Shown piece by piece: positions 8,191 through 16,133 of a DNA stretch of 64,000 nucleotides. The stretch covers positions 248,001 to 312,000 of the forward strand of contig CAWDMB010000001.1 in assembly GCA_963803375.1 (NCBI GenBank), written 5' to 3'. This DNA is from JAOPZW01 sp963803375 (GTDB lineage Bacteria; Actinomycetota; Thermoleophilia; Solirubrobacterales; Solirubrobacteraceae). Position 1 is the stretch's first letter. Each line of letters begins with the position of its first letter. Made by a program: the position numbers and the translations under genes. The notes under the pieces are model-generated. The model had not been told where the DNA came from and did not search any database. It was given only the letters and a program-made list of their open reading frames with translations.

Positions 8191-8626
8191 GAGCGAACAG
8201 TAACCGCCAGGCTCTCCCCGCGGGCCGCCCGTCGCAGACATGGCCCGAGGCAACTGGGGATGAAGACTTCAGAGCCCGGCCCCCCACAGTGACTGCGGGG
8301 TCGCGCTCGCACTGACCGCTGCCGCGCTCAGTCTCGCACTCCGCTGAGAGTCATCCCCCCTCGTATTCCCCCGGGACGGAGACTCCAGTTGTGATGCGGC
8401 ATGCGGCCGTTTCGGGGCGGGCTCGAAAACCGTTGTAGGCCTTTCGGCCCACCGAGGGTTCGAATCCCTCCCCCTCCGCTGGAGAACGGCGGCACCAGGG
8501 CGTAGTCGGCGGAGGCGCCGTCGCATCGAAGCCGGCGAGCGCGGTTGCGGGTTGGGGATCCGCTCGTGGCTGAGCCCGGGGGGGTCACTGCTGCGCGCAG
8601 GCGCACGGTGTTCATGTGTGGCTCGA
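8191..8626. other. Intergenic stretch holding att core B
   Basis: Apart from the att core at 8422-8481 no gene is supported. Reading frames across the core on the minus strand are the familiar spurious translation of a tRNA-Ser gene. The segment probably joins the end of the integrated block to chromosomal DNA. Confidence 0.6.
8422..8481 (+). repeat. Attachment-site core B: 3' half of tRNA-Ser(CGA)
   Basis: Second copy of the tRNA-Ser(CGA) 3' half, same orientation as core A and again without a 5' half. In the variable-arm stem, core B has an A where pairing needs G (8437), giving an A-C mismatch. Core A keeps the G but has a T opposite (G-T wobble). Each copy is thus one change from a fully paired ancestor, and B looks more decayed. 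Confidence 0.85.
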
Positions 8627-9112
8627 TCATCGTCTCCTCCGTTCCCGCTCACCGTCCGGCCGGCCGGCCAGCGCGACGAGTGCCTCGAGGAATGCCTCGT
8701 GCCGGTGGGCGAGCGGTGCGAAGTAGTCGGCGTCGGCGCGCTCGACGTCGTCGAGCGCGCGGCCGACGAGTTCGCGGCCGGCGGGCGTGAGGCCAAGCCG
8801 TCGGGCCCTGGTGTCGCTGGGGTCGGGGGTGCGCTCGACCAGGCCGCGCGTCTCGAGCTTTCGCAGCACCTGGCTCGTCATCATCCGATCGGTCCCGGCC
8901 TGTGCGGCGAGGCTCGCCTGGGTGGGCGGCTCGGGCTCGTGGTCCTCGAGCCACCACAGCGAGGCGAGCAGCACGAACTGTACGTGCGTGAGGTCGTGTG
9001 GCGCGAGCGCGGAGCGGATCCGCCGCTGCCAGGACAGCGTGGCGCGCCAGAGCAGGAAGCCGGGGCTTCGCTCCGGCGCGCCGAACCGCGTGCGTGGCCT
9101 GCGCGGGGCTAT
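8627..9112 (-). CDS. MarR-family regulator with no normal start codon
   Basis: The winged-helix MarR fold is clear: LLWRATLSWQRRIRSALAPH, LTHVQFVLLASLWWL, recognition helix QAGTDRMMTSQVLRKLE and wing RGLVERTPDPSDTRAR. No ATG, GTG or TTG fits the N-terminus. A strong AAGGAGG sits seven bases before an ATA at 9112-9110, which overlaps the upstream stop as ATAG, just where an ATGA junction would be expected. So either ATA initiates, giving 161 residues, or an ATG was lost by mutation or base-calling error. Likely regulator of the preceding SRPBCC/GyrI-like genes. Confidence 0.7.
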   Translation of the reverse strand: MAPRRPRTRFGAPERSPGFLLWRATLSWQRRIRSALAPHDLTHVQFVLLASLWWLEDHEPEPPTQASLAAQAGTDRMMTSQVLRKLETRGLVERTPDPSDTRARRLGLTPAGRELVGRALDDVERADADYFAPLAHRHEAFLEALVALAGRPDGERERRRR

Positions 9113-9513
9113 CGGGAGCCCTCCTTCGCGAGGGCGACGAGCGAGGCGATCGTGTCGGGGAAGTCGGCTGTGATCGCCGCGCCGATCTCCTTCGCCTGCT
9201 CCTCGGGTCCGTCGATCTCCGCCGCATAGGTGATCCGCACTCGGCCCCGCCCGAGCGGTTCCAGGAGATGCGAGACGCGCACCACGAGCTCGCCGACCGG
9301 CGTCTCGTCGACGAACTCGCGCCCGGGCTCGACTTTCACGAGCCGATAGTGCAACGGCTCCTGGCCCTTGAACTTCATCGCGCCGGTCGTGCCGGGCGCA
9401 AACGGGCCGTCGCGGGTCACCCACTCTGCCTGGGCGTCCCAGAGCGGCCAGGTCGCGACGTCCTAGTACAGCGACCAGACCGCCTCGGGGCTGGCATCCG
9501 CCTCGATCGTGGC
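9109..9513 (-). pseudogene. SRPBCC/AHSA1-type protein interrupted by an in-frame TAG
   Basis: The downstream part (from a GTG at 9420) reads FKGQEPLHYRLVKVEPGREF and ends TIASLVALAKEGSR, typical of small START-like polyketide-cyclase folds. The N-terminal strand TIEADASPEAVWSLY is in the same frame but followed by TAG at 9465-9463, where the family has GAG (SLYEDVATWPLWD). No start codon is visible upstream of that. A single G-to-T change would explain the stop. The part after the stop could still be made as a truncated product. Confidence 0.7.
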
Positions 9514-9573
9514 CGTCGAGCAGGGCCCGAGCCTCCTCCCAGTCGCCTGCCTCGATGACTGGCGACGTGCGGA

Positions 9574-9740
9574 TCAGCGCGCGATGCCCTCGAGCCACTG
9601 CGGATCGGCGAGCGCCCGCAGCCGCACGAGCACCTTCCCGCCGGATCGGCCCACCGGCTCGTCCGGGGCGGCGACGAACCGCCAGTGCGGCCGCGACCCG
9701 CCCCGGGGCCAAACTGGCGGGTGAGATCGCGCGCGTCCAT
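9574..9740 (-). pseudogene. Small unassigned gene with a frameshift
   Basis: An ATG at 9740 overlaps the stop of the GyrI-like gene (TGATG) and opens with MDARDLTRQFGPG. One frame over, the sequence reads PHWRFVAAPDEPVGRSGGKV and LVRLRALADPQWLEGIAR before a stop at 9574. The span is 167 bases, one short of a multiple of three, consistent with a one-base indel. I do not recognise the family. The position inside the operon suggests it was a real gene. Confidence 0.35.
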
Positions 9741-10355
9741 CAGCGGCGCATCGGCTGGCGCAGGACCGTCTTGAGCTTCTCCGGTGCCGACCCGTCTCGG
9801 GTCGCCCAGATAGATCTCGTGGTGCTTGCCGGCGCGCTCGCAGCCCCGCGCGGCGATGAACTCATGGAGCGCGGCGATCGTCGGTCCTTCCGCGCTGTAG
9901 GGGCCGACGTGCAGCACCTGGGCGGCGAGGCCCTCCGCGAAGCGCTCCAGCCGCAGCCGCTCCAACGCCGCCGATGGCGTCTTCGCGGCCGCACTGGCGC
10001 GCCCCTGCTCGACGACCTCGAGACTCACCTGATCGGGCTGCATGATCATCATCGTCCAGTCCCAGGCGGACTTGTCCTCGACCGAGAACGTCGTCATGTC
10101 GGGCACCCACCAGAGCCCTTCCAGCGGCATCACGCCGTAGTCGATGACGCCGGCGCGCTTGAGCGCGAACCGGGCGGCGTAGGAGACCGAGAACAGCGCC
10201 GACACCGCCTCGCCGTACGCGCTCGACGTGTTCGGATCGCCGTGTCCGTCGATCATCAGAAACGCCAGCTCGGGCACCTCGACGACGATGGGCGTGCGCG
10301 TGGGCGTGTAGAGCCCGCGCAGCTCGCGCTTGAAGTCGACCTTCGTCGTCGCCAT
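9740..10355 (-). pseudogene. GyrI-like small-molecule-binding domain protein, frameshifted near its end
   Basis: The ATG at 10355 follows a GAGGAGG site. About 190 residues match the stand-alone GyrI-like/SbmC family (ELAFLMIDGHGDPNTSSAYG, GVMPLEGLWWVPDM, HVGPYSAEGPTIAALHEFI, GKHHEIYLGDPRR). After that the open frame becomes low-information, while the next frame gives the family's usual tail APEKLKTVLRQPMRR and stop at 9740. A one-base indel around 9785-9800 is therefore inferred. If it is a sequencing error the protein is intact at ~205 residues. First gene of the minus-strand cluster ending in MarR. Confidence 0.65.
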
Positions 10356-10723
10356 GCGGCCTCCTCACAGGTCGTAGTGACAAGCCTACGGCGGCCGGTC
10401 GCCCCGTCGCATCCGCAGCCGCTACGTCGCCCGCCCCGATCCTGCTCCGCTTGGAGCTCGCCCACCCGATCGCGCACCAACGGAAACTCCGTCCTGACGT
10501 GCTCGTCCAGCGCCGCGCCAACGACCGCGAGAACACCAGCCGCCACAGCGGATCCGGCTCGACGGACCCCGCATGATGCTGCGGACCTCTCGTTCCCAGT
10601 GCGGTAGTTGCTACGGATTCACTGGTCACCGCCGGGGGTAAATCATGCTCAGCGTCAGCCGGGTGGCGGAATCCCTGCCCCATTCGGACCGCCCCCGGGG
10701 AATCTTCGAGGGAGAAGGTGTTG
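10356..10723. other. Intergenic region, no gene supported
   Basis: Divergent promoter region between the GyrI-like gene (minus) and the acetate permease gene (plus). A minus-strand frame near 10450-10550 reads VVGAALDEHVRTEFPLVRDR, which looks protein-like, but it has no coherent start or continuation. I regard it as a possible gene fragment only. Confidence 0.4.
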
Positions 10724-11374
10724 ATGGAAGCAGGCACAACACCCAACGCGCCGGGTCCCGCGGCGAGGCCGGCTGAGCCGGCCGGCGGGTGGACGCCGGC
10801 CGACCCCGGCCCGCTCGGGCTGGCGGCTTTCGCGCTCACGACGTTCGTCTTGAGCATGTTCAACTCCGGTCTTGTCTCCGAGCCCGGCGAGCCGATCGTG
10901 TACGGCGTCGCGCTCGCGTACGGCGGGATCGCCCAGGTCCTCGCCGGCATGTGGGAGTTTCGGACCGGCAACACGTTCGGCGCTGTGGCGTTCACGTCCT
11001 ACGGCGCCTTCTGGCTGTCGTTCTGGGCCTGGAGGGAGTTCGACCGCCCGATCGTGCGGGAGGAGGGCGCCGCGGCGGACGTCTTGAATGCGGGCTCGCT
11101 TTACCTGTTCGCATGGGGGATCTTCACCCTCTACATGCTGGTTGCGACGTTTCGCATCAATGGGATGCTCGTCGTCGTCTTCACGCTGCTCACGATCACG
11201 TTCTTCCTGCTCGCCATCGGTGACTCCGGCGGCGATCGCAACGAGGACATCCACAAGGCGGGCGGCTACTTCGGGCTTGCCACGGCGGTGGCCGCGTGGT
11301 ACGGATCGTTCGCGGGGGTGGCGAATTCCACCTTCGGGAGAGTCATCCTGCCGGTCTTGCCACTGCGCCGCTGA
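10724..11374 (+). CDS. satP: GPR1/FUN34/YaaH-family acetate/succinate permease
   Basis: 216 residues from the ATG at 10724, after a GGGAGAAGG site (in-frame GTG and TTG lie just upstream). The family signature NPGPLGL is seen as DPGPLGLAAFALTTFVLSMFN. Six hydrophobic segments follow, with the conserved FGAVAFTSYGAFWLSFW and AGGYFGLATAVAAWY stretches. Members are inner-membrane proton-coupled or channel-like acetate transporters. It stands alone on the plus strand and is followed by a hairpin at 11387. Confidence 0.85.
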   Translation: MEAGTTPNAPGPAARPAEPAGGWTPADPGPLGLAAFALTTFVLSMFNSGLVSEPGEPIVYGVALAYGGIAQVLAGMWEFRTGNTFGAVAFTSYGAFWLSFWAWREFDRPIVREEGAAADVLNAGSLYLFAWGIFTLYMLVATFRINGMLVVVFTLLTITFFLLAIGDSGGDRNEDIHKAGGYFGLATAVAAWYGSFAGVANSTFGRVILPVLPLRR

Positions 11375-11757
11375 CGCGTCCAGCCGGACGCTCCGCGGGA
11401 GCGTCGGTCGCGCCGGCCGGCCGCGAGGAGTACCTCGGGGCCCGGCCGGCGCGGACGCTCGTGACCGGTCGGGGTCCGTGTCGTCCCAGGCGACCGTCAC
11501 GGGTCGTCCTCGGTGCACGACGAGGCGCGCCGGGGAGAAGGCGACGGCGCGGAGCACGACGGTGGCCGGTCGTGGCGGCGACGTCGCCGGCATCCCGGGG
11601 CCGGCGCCACGGCGGCGACGAGTCACACCGCGGGCCGTCGCGATCCCCGTGACACGTCGCCTGAGGGCTCGAGCGCAGCGCCGGCGCCTGCGGATCACCG
11701 GCCGGCGCATCGAAGCTCGCCCGTCGACCACCGCGCCCGCAATAGGATGCTCGTGGG
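11375..11757. other. Intergenic region, hairpin only
   Basis: Apart from the hairpin at 11387-11405 and a promoter presumably serving the STAS gene, nothing is recognised. Overlapping reading frames here are long, arginine-rich and lack family features. Confidence 0.5.
11387..11405 (+). terminator. Hairpin after the acetate permease gene
   Basis: GACGCTCC-GCG-GGAGCGTC is a perfect eight-bp stem with a three-base loop, 13 bases after the stop codon. No T-run follows, as is common for high-GC actinobacterial terminators. Confidence 0.55.
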
Positions 11758-12102
11758 ATGGGGCTGGAGCCCGAGGACTTCTCGATCGCCACCGAGGACG
11801 AGGGCGGGCGCCTGCTCGTCGTGGTTCGCGGCGAGCTCGACCTGGCGACCGCGCCCGACCTCGAGGCGGTCGTCATGCGGGCGCTCGAGGCGGGCGGCCG
11901 CGTGCTCCTCGATCTCCACGCGCTCGAGTTCATGGACTCGAGCGGCGTACGGGTCCTCGTCGCTGCCCACGCGCGGGCAGAGCGCGACGGCGAGCGCTTC
12001 GCGATCGTCCGGCCGGCGGCCGACTCCGAGGTTGCCCGCATCATCGAGGTCTCGGGCCTCGACGGCCAGCTGCGGCTCGTGGACGACGCCGGCGCGTTCT
12101 AG
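11758..12102 (+). CDS. STAS-domain anti-sigma-factor antagonist
   Basis: 114 residues forming one STAS domain: VVRGELDLATAPDLEAVV, then LLDLHALEFMDSSGVRVLV, where the DSSG serine is the conserved phosphorylation site of SpoIIAA/RsbV proteins. Such proteins bind an anti-sigma kinase and release a sigma factor when dephosphorylated. No partner kinase or sigma gene is adjacent; the aminopeptidase gene follows after 19 bases. Confidence 0.85.
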   Translation: MGLEPEDFSIATEDEGGRLLVVVRGELDLATAPDLEAVVMRALEAGGRVLLDLHALEFMDSSGVRVLVAAHARAERDGERFAIVRPAADSEVARIIEVSGLDGQLRLVDDAGAF

Positions 12103-12121
12103 CTGGCGCTACCGTCCGGCG

Positions 12122-13342
12122 ATGCCCACGAGCACGTCTGCCGTCTTCGACCCTGCCACCCTCGAGCGCTTCGCCGACCTCACGGTCGGCTTCGCCGCCA
12201 ACGTGCAGCGCGGACAGGTCGTCGCCATCGGGGCGGAGCTCGGCAAGGAGGCGATGGTGCGGGCGCTGTCGGCGAGCGCCTACCGCCACGGCGCGAGGTT
12301 CGTCGACGTCGCCTACTTCGACATGCACGTCAAGCGGGCCCGGATCGAGCACGCCGAGGAGGAGACGCTCGACTTCGTCCCCTCCTGGTACGGCGAGCGC
12401 GTGCTCGAGCTCGGGCGCCAGCACTGCGCTCGCATCGGGCTCGCCGGCCCGGCGACCCCGGGCCTGCTCGACGACCTCGACCCGCGGCGCGCCGGCCGCG
12501 ATCAGCTGCCGTTCGTCCGCGAGGCCGGGATCGTCGTGAACGAGCGCACGACGAACTGGACGATCGTGCCCTTCCCGACGGCCGGCTGGGCGCGCCAGGT
12601 CCATCCCGACCTCTCCGAGGAGGACGCGATCGCCCGGCTCGCCGAGCAGATCCTCCACGTCTGCCGCCTCGACGAGGACGACCCGGTGGCTGCGTGGCGC
12701 GAGCGGGCGCAGACGCTCGTCGACGTCGCGGGACGCGTGACCGCCCAGCGCTTCGATGCGCTGCGCTTCCGCGGCCCGGGGACCGACGTGAGCGTCGGCC
12801 TGCTGCCCACGACACGGTTCATGGCCGCCCGCTTCGAGACCGTCGACGGCGTCGAGCACATGCCCAACCTGCCCTCGGAGGAGATCTTCGGCGCGCCCGA
12901 CCCGCAGCGCACCGACGGCGTCGTGCGCACGACGAAGCCGCTGGTAATCGGCGGCTCGATCGTCAGGGGGCTCGAGGTCGAGTTCCGCGAGGGCCGCGCG
13001 GTGCGCATCGACGCCGACGAGGGCGCCGACGTGCTCCGCGGCTACGTCGCCCGCGACGAGGGCGCCGGGCGCCTCGGCGAGGTCGCGCTCGTGGACGGCG
13101 ACGGGCGGATCGGGCGCCTGGACACCGTCTTCTTCGACACGCTCCTCGACGAGAACGCCGCCTCGCACATCGCCCTCGGCGAGAGCTACGAGTTCACCGC
13201 CGGCGAGGAGGACCGCGAGCGGCTGAACCACTCGAGCATCCACGTCGACTTCATGATCGGGGGCGACGACGTCGACGTCGCGGGCGTGCGGGCGGACGGC
13301 GGCGAGGCGCCGGTGCTGCGCGGCGGCACCTGGCAGCTCTGA
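12122..13342 (+). CDS. M29-family aminopeptidase (thermophilic metalloprotease type)
   Basis: 406 residues, close to the family length of ~410. Recognisable M29 features are the N-terminal RFADLTVGFAANVQRGQVV, the NLPSEEIFGAPDPQRTDGVV block carrying a metal-binding Glu, the ENAASHIALGESY His region and the terminal HSSIHVDFMIGGDDVDV with His and Asp ligands. Known members are cytoplasmic or extracytoplasmic dinuclear-metal aminopeptidases of broad specificity. No signal peptide is seen. The gene is followed by tRNA-Ser(GGA). Confidence 0.9.
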   Translation: MPTSTSAVFDPATLERFADLTVGFAANVQRGQVVAIGAELGKEAMVRALSASAYRHGARFVDVAYFDMHVKRARIEHAEEETLDFVPSWYGERVLELGRQHCARIGLAGPATPGLLDDLDPRRAGRDQLPFVREAGIVVNERTTNWTIVPFPTAGWARQVHPDLSEEDAIARLAEQILHVCRLDEDDPVAAWRERAQTLVDVAGRVTAQRFDALRFRGPGTDVSVGLLPTTRFMAARFETVDGVEHMPNLPSEEIFGAPDPQRTDGVVRTTKPLVIGGSIVRGLEVEFREGRAVRIDADEGADVLRGYVARDEGAGRLGEVALVDGDGRIGRLDTVFFDTLLDENAASHIALGESYEFTAGEEDRERLNHSSIHVDFMIGGDDVDVAGVRADGGEAPVLRGGTWQL

Positions 13343-13367
13343 CGAGCGGCTACCCTTGCGCTCCCCC

Positions 13368-13457
13368 GGAGAGGTGCCGGAGCGGTTGAACGGGCGCGAC
13401 TGGAAATCGCGTAACGGGGGTCAACCTCGTTCGAGGGTTCGAATCCCTCCCTCTCCG
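13368..13457 (+). tRNA. serT: tRNA-Ser (anticodon GGA)
   Basis: Complete 90-nt class II tRNA: acceptor GGAGAGG/CCTCTCC, D arm, anticodon loop CTGGAAA with GGA at 13402-13404, a long variable arm and T arm GAGGG-TTCGAAT-CCCTC. CCA is not encoded. Its 3' region resembles the att cores at 3.6 and 8.4 kb, but the anticodon and acceptor differ and it is intact. Confidence 0.95.
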
Positions 13458-13522
13458 CTCGACGCCGCGCGGCCAAGACGCTGCCTGGCGGGCGATTCCC
13501 CGCCCCGCAATCTGCCGCCGCG

Positions 13523-14905
13523 TCACGGCGTGACCGCTGCCAGGCGAGCCAGCAGCTCCTCGCGGGGCGGGCCCGGCGGCGAGGGCTGACGTGCGGCAAG
13601 CTCGCCCAGGATCGTCTCGATCCGGTCGTGCAGCGCCTCGTCCTCGTCGAAGACGGCGGTGCGGTCGAGCAGACCGATCCGACGGATGGTGCGCCGCAGG
13701 ACGGCGTCGTCATGAGGTGCGGCGGCCAGGGCGCCCACGAACGAGAAGAGCGGATAGCAGCCGTCGCGTCGGGCGATCTGAAGCGGCTCGCCCATCCAGC
13801 GCAGGGCGCGCGCCGCGTCCATCGCGCAGGCGAGCGCGTGGCGCTCGCGAGCCTCGGGACCGGCGTGCGCCCGGTAGCGCTCCACGATCGCGTCCACGTC
13901 GGGTGCCTCGTCACTGGCGTCGGCCAGCGCCTGCGCGTGGGCAAGCGAAAACGAAAGGCCGTACGCGAAGGCGGGATCGGTGTGACAGAAGGCGTCTCCG
14001 GCCGCGACGATCCCCGACACCAGCGGGTCGCCGGTTCGGTCGACGTTCATGAGCCCGCCCATCGGCATGACGTCGGTCATCGGCCGGGCGTAGTCGGGCG
14101 CGGTCATGACGTCAAGCGGCGTGATCGCGGCGCAGGCCGCCCGCCACGCCTGCTCGTGGCGCAGCGCGCGCAGCGCGCGGTCGGTCGCCGGGGCGAGCAG
14201 GATCACGGCGAACGTCCGGTTGTCGCCGCGGAAGGTGTTGAAGCCCATGTACCCGAGGTCACCGCGCGGGTTGAGGATCGGCGCGTCGAGGTGCTCGACG
14301 CCCTCGGCGAGCTCGAAGTAGCGGCAGTAGTAGATGGCTCCGGAATCGGTCGGTTCGCCGGCCGCCCGCGGCCACCCCGGTGGGCATCGGTAGCGACCGA
14401 GGGCGTCGACGACGACGTCGCCGCATACGGGATCGCCTTCGTCCACGGCAACGCCCGTGATACGGGGCGCTCCCTTCTCGCTCGCCGCCGACCCCGTCAC
14501 CCGGACGCCGGCTCGTATCTCGACCGCCGCCTCGGCCGCCGCCGCGCGCCGCAGCGCCCACTCGATGATCGGCCGCCGGACCCACAGATAGACGAGGTCC
14601 TCGTCACCGGGCTGCCGGGGTCCGTGGAGCTTGCGCGCCAGGTCTTGCGGGTCGGCCCCGGCGTCCACGAGCGTGTCCAGTACGTCGGGAGCCCAATCCG
14701 ACAGCAAGCGGCGACCGCGCGGCAGGAACGCGTGTGGCTGAAAGTAATGGGGGATTCCCCGGCGCTCGACGTCGAAGGCGCTGTGGGGCGACCCGTCGGG
14801 ATCGACGAGATCACGTTCGAGGACGATCGCCTCGTGGCCCGCTCGGGCGACGGCGAGCGAAGCCGCGAGTCCCGCGACCCCGCCTCCGGCGACGACGAAC
14901 CTCAT
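13523..14905 (-). CDS. FAD-dependent monooxygenase/halogenase-like oxidoreductase
   Basis: 460 residues. The N-terminus is a dinucleotide-binding motif (FVVAGGGVAGLAASLAVARAGHEAIVLERD). The second FAD contact is the GD motif in SGIVAAGDAFCHTDPAFAYG, typical of the p-hydroxybenzoate hydroxylase/tryptophan-halogenase superfamily. The halogenase WxWxIP motif is not visible, so hydroxylation or epoxidation is more likely than halogenation. It stands alone on the minus strand, ~65 bases from the tRNA-Ser gene, and its substrate is unknown. Confidence 0.75.
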   Translation of the reverse strand: MRFVVAGGGVAGLAASLAVARAGHEAIVLERDLVDPDGSPHSAFDVERRGIPHYFQPHAFLPRGRRLLSDWAPDVLDTLVDAGADPQDLARKLHGPRQPGDEDLVYLWVRRPIIEWALRRAAAAEAAVEIRAGVRVTGSAASEKGAPRITGVAVDEGDPVCGDVVVDALGRYRCPPGWPRAAGEPTDSGAIYYCRYFELAEGVEHLDAPILNPRGDLGYMGFNTFRGDNRTFAVILLAPATDRALRALRHEQAWRAACAAITPLDVMTAPDYARPMTDVMPMGGLMNVDRTGDPLVSGIVAAGDAFCHTDPAFAYGLSFSLAHAQALADASDEAPDVDAIVERYRAHAGPEARERHALACAMDAARALRWMGEPLQIARRDGCYPLFSFVGALAAAPHDDAVLRRTIRRIGLLDRTAVFDEDEALHDRIETILGELAARQPSPPGPPREELLARLAAVTP

Positions 14906-14949
14906 GTGCCCAAGCTATCCCGGCGCGGCGCAGTGGGAACGGGCTCCCG

Positions 14950-15750
14950 CTACGCGACGGGCTCGGGCGCTCGCCGTGTGTGGATCGCGCCGCGCAGGCG
15001 CAGGCCCTCGCGCACGAGCAGCGCGCCCGCGACCGGAACCGTCATCGGCAGCGTGTCGGTGACGTAGAAGAGCAGCGTGAAGCCCTCCGCGAGCGCGAAT
15101 GTCAGCAGCGCGACGGGCCACTGCCGCACGCGCTCGGCGGCCAGGACGCCGCCGAGCACGCCGGCCACGAAGAGGTCGCCGTAGCCGAGGTTCGCCGGGC
15201 CGAGGTGCTCGAACTGCAGCTGGGGGAGCCCGGGCGCGGGCACGGCCGCGTTGAGGACGGCGTTGGGCTGCTCCAGGCCGTTGGAGAAGACGAGCACGGC
15301 GTCGATCAGTGCCATCGCGACGATGCCCGCCTTGAGCCACCCGAGCGGCGCGACGCCCGCGAGCAGCCGGCCGAGCGTGACGCAGCTGAGCGCCGTGAGC
15401 GCGAGCGCGGCGCCGTCGCCGAGCAGCGTCCGCTGGTCGCCCCACGCGAGCGCCAGCAGCGGGGCGGCCAGCAGCGCGAGCGGCGGGCGCGCCCCGCGCA
15501 TCGCCCAGCCAAGGGCGAGCGCCGCGCCGGGCGGGACGAGGACGAGGGCGAGCCAGGTCAGCCCGTCGGCGACGTCGGGCAGAAGGGCGATCGCGGCCAC
15601 CACCACGCCGATCGAGAGCGGCAGCACGAGCGCCCAGCGCGGCGTGGCGAAGCGCCGCGCCCAGCGCGGCAGGCCGGCGGCGGGCAGTACGACGAGGAGC
15701 CCCTGCGCGGCCAGCAGGACGACGTTGTGGCGCGCGAACTCCCAGGTCAC
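14950..15750 (-). CDS. Nine-TM protein resembling presenilin/signal-peptide-peptidase GxGD aspartyl proteases
   Basis: 266 residues from a GTG overlapping the NUDIX stop (GTGA). About nine hydrophobic segments can be drawn. TM6 contains an Asp (MALIDAVLVFSNG, Asp150). TM7 reads NLGYGDLFVAGVLGG, a GxGD motif (Asp192) in the local context seen in presenilin (LGLGDF). TM9 has LPMTVPVAGALL, in the place of the PAL motif. One Asp in TM6, GxGD in TM7 and a proline motif in TM9 is the defining pattern of this intramembrane protease superfamily. The assignment is my pattern match, not a database result; an ordinary small integral membrane protein remains possible. Confidence 0.5.
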   Translation of the reverse strand: MTWEFARHNVVLLAAQGLLVVLPAAGLPRWARRFATPRWALVLPLSIGVVVAAIALLPDVADGLTWLALVLVPPGAALALGWAMRGARPPLALLAAPLLALAWGDQRTLLGDGAALALTALSCVTLGRLLAGVAPLGWLKAGIVAMALIDAVLVFSNGLEQPNAVLNAAVPAPGLPQLQFEHLGPANLGYGDLFVAGVLGGVLAAERVRQWPVALLTFALAEGFTLLFYVTDTLPMTVPVAGALLVREGLRLRGAIHTRRAPEPVA

Positions 15751-16133
15751 CGAACCGGGATGCCGCTGACGAGCTCGCGGTCGTGGGCGTAGCTGAGCAG
15801 CCGCTGCGCCTGCTCGCGGGTGACCCAGCGCAGCGCGTCGATCTCGGGCGAGGGCTCGAAGCCGCCGTCCTCGCCCGGCGTCATCCGCCAGTAGCGCACG
15901 ACCTTCGGCCGGCCCTTCGAGTCCCGGTAGCGGATCGGGTCGAGCTCGGCGCCGAGCGTGCAGCGCAGCCCGGTCTCCTCGCGCACCTCGCGCAGCGCGG
16001 CCGCTTCGAAGGACTCGCCGCGCTCGAGCTTGCCCTTGGGCAGCGACCAGTCGTCGTACTTGGGGCGGTGGACGACCGCGATGCGCCCGTCGCGCTCGAC
16101 GACCCCGCCCGCGGCGCGCACCTCGTCGGCCAT
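15747..16133 (-). CDS. NUDIX hydrolase
   Basis: 128 residues with a full Nudix box, GKLERGESFEAAALREVREETGL (positions ~35-57). Preceded by VVHRPKYDDWSLPKGK, the usual MutT/diadenosine-polyphosphatase-like lead-in. Members hydrolyse nucleoside diphosphate-X compounds such as oxidised dNTPs or Ap4A. It is the first gene of a two-gene minus-strand unit, with a GTGA overlap to the presenilin-like membrane protein. Confidence 0.88.
   Translation of the reverse strand: MADEVRAAGGVVERDGRIAVVHRPKYDDWSLPKGKLERGESFEAAALREVREETGLRCTLGAELDPIRYRDSKGRPKVVRYWRMTPGEDGGFEPSPEIDALRWVTREQAQRLLSYAHDRELVSGIPVR

Larger units (their letters stand above)
3612..8481 (+). mobile_element. Integrase-less block between two tRNA-Ser(CGA) att cores (CIME-like)
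   Basis: The 4.8-kb block is bounded by directly repeated att cores in the same orientation and follows an int-bearing element. Known from other systems: elements that lost int but kept att ends can be mobilised in cis by a neighbouring ICE (CIMEs). Cargo: hydrolase fragment, FAD-linked oxidase, methyltransferase, LuxR-type regulator. That the block is still mobile is inference. Confidence 0.55.

Noticed and set aside
13368..13457. tRNA-Ser(GGA) as a third att site
   Set aside because: It is complete, has a different anticodon and acceptor, and no duplicate of its 3' half was found in the window; the similarity to the att cores is ordinary T-arm conservation.
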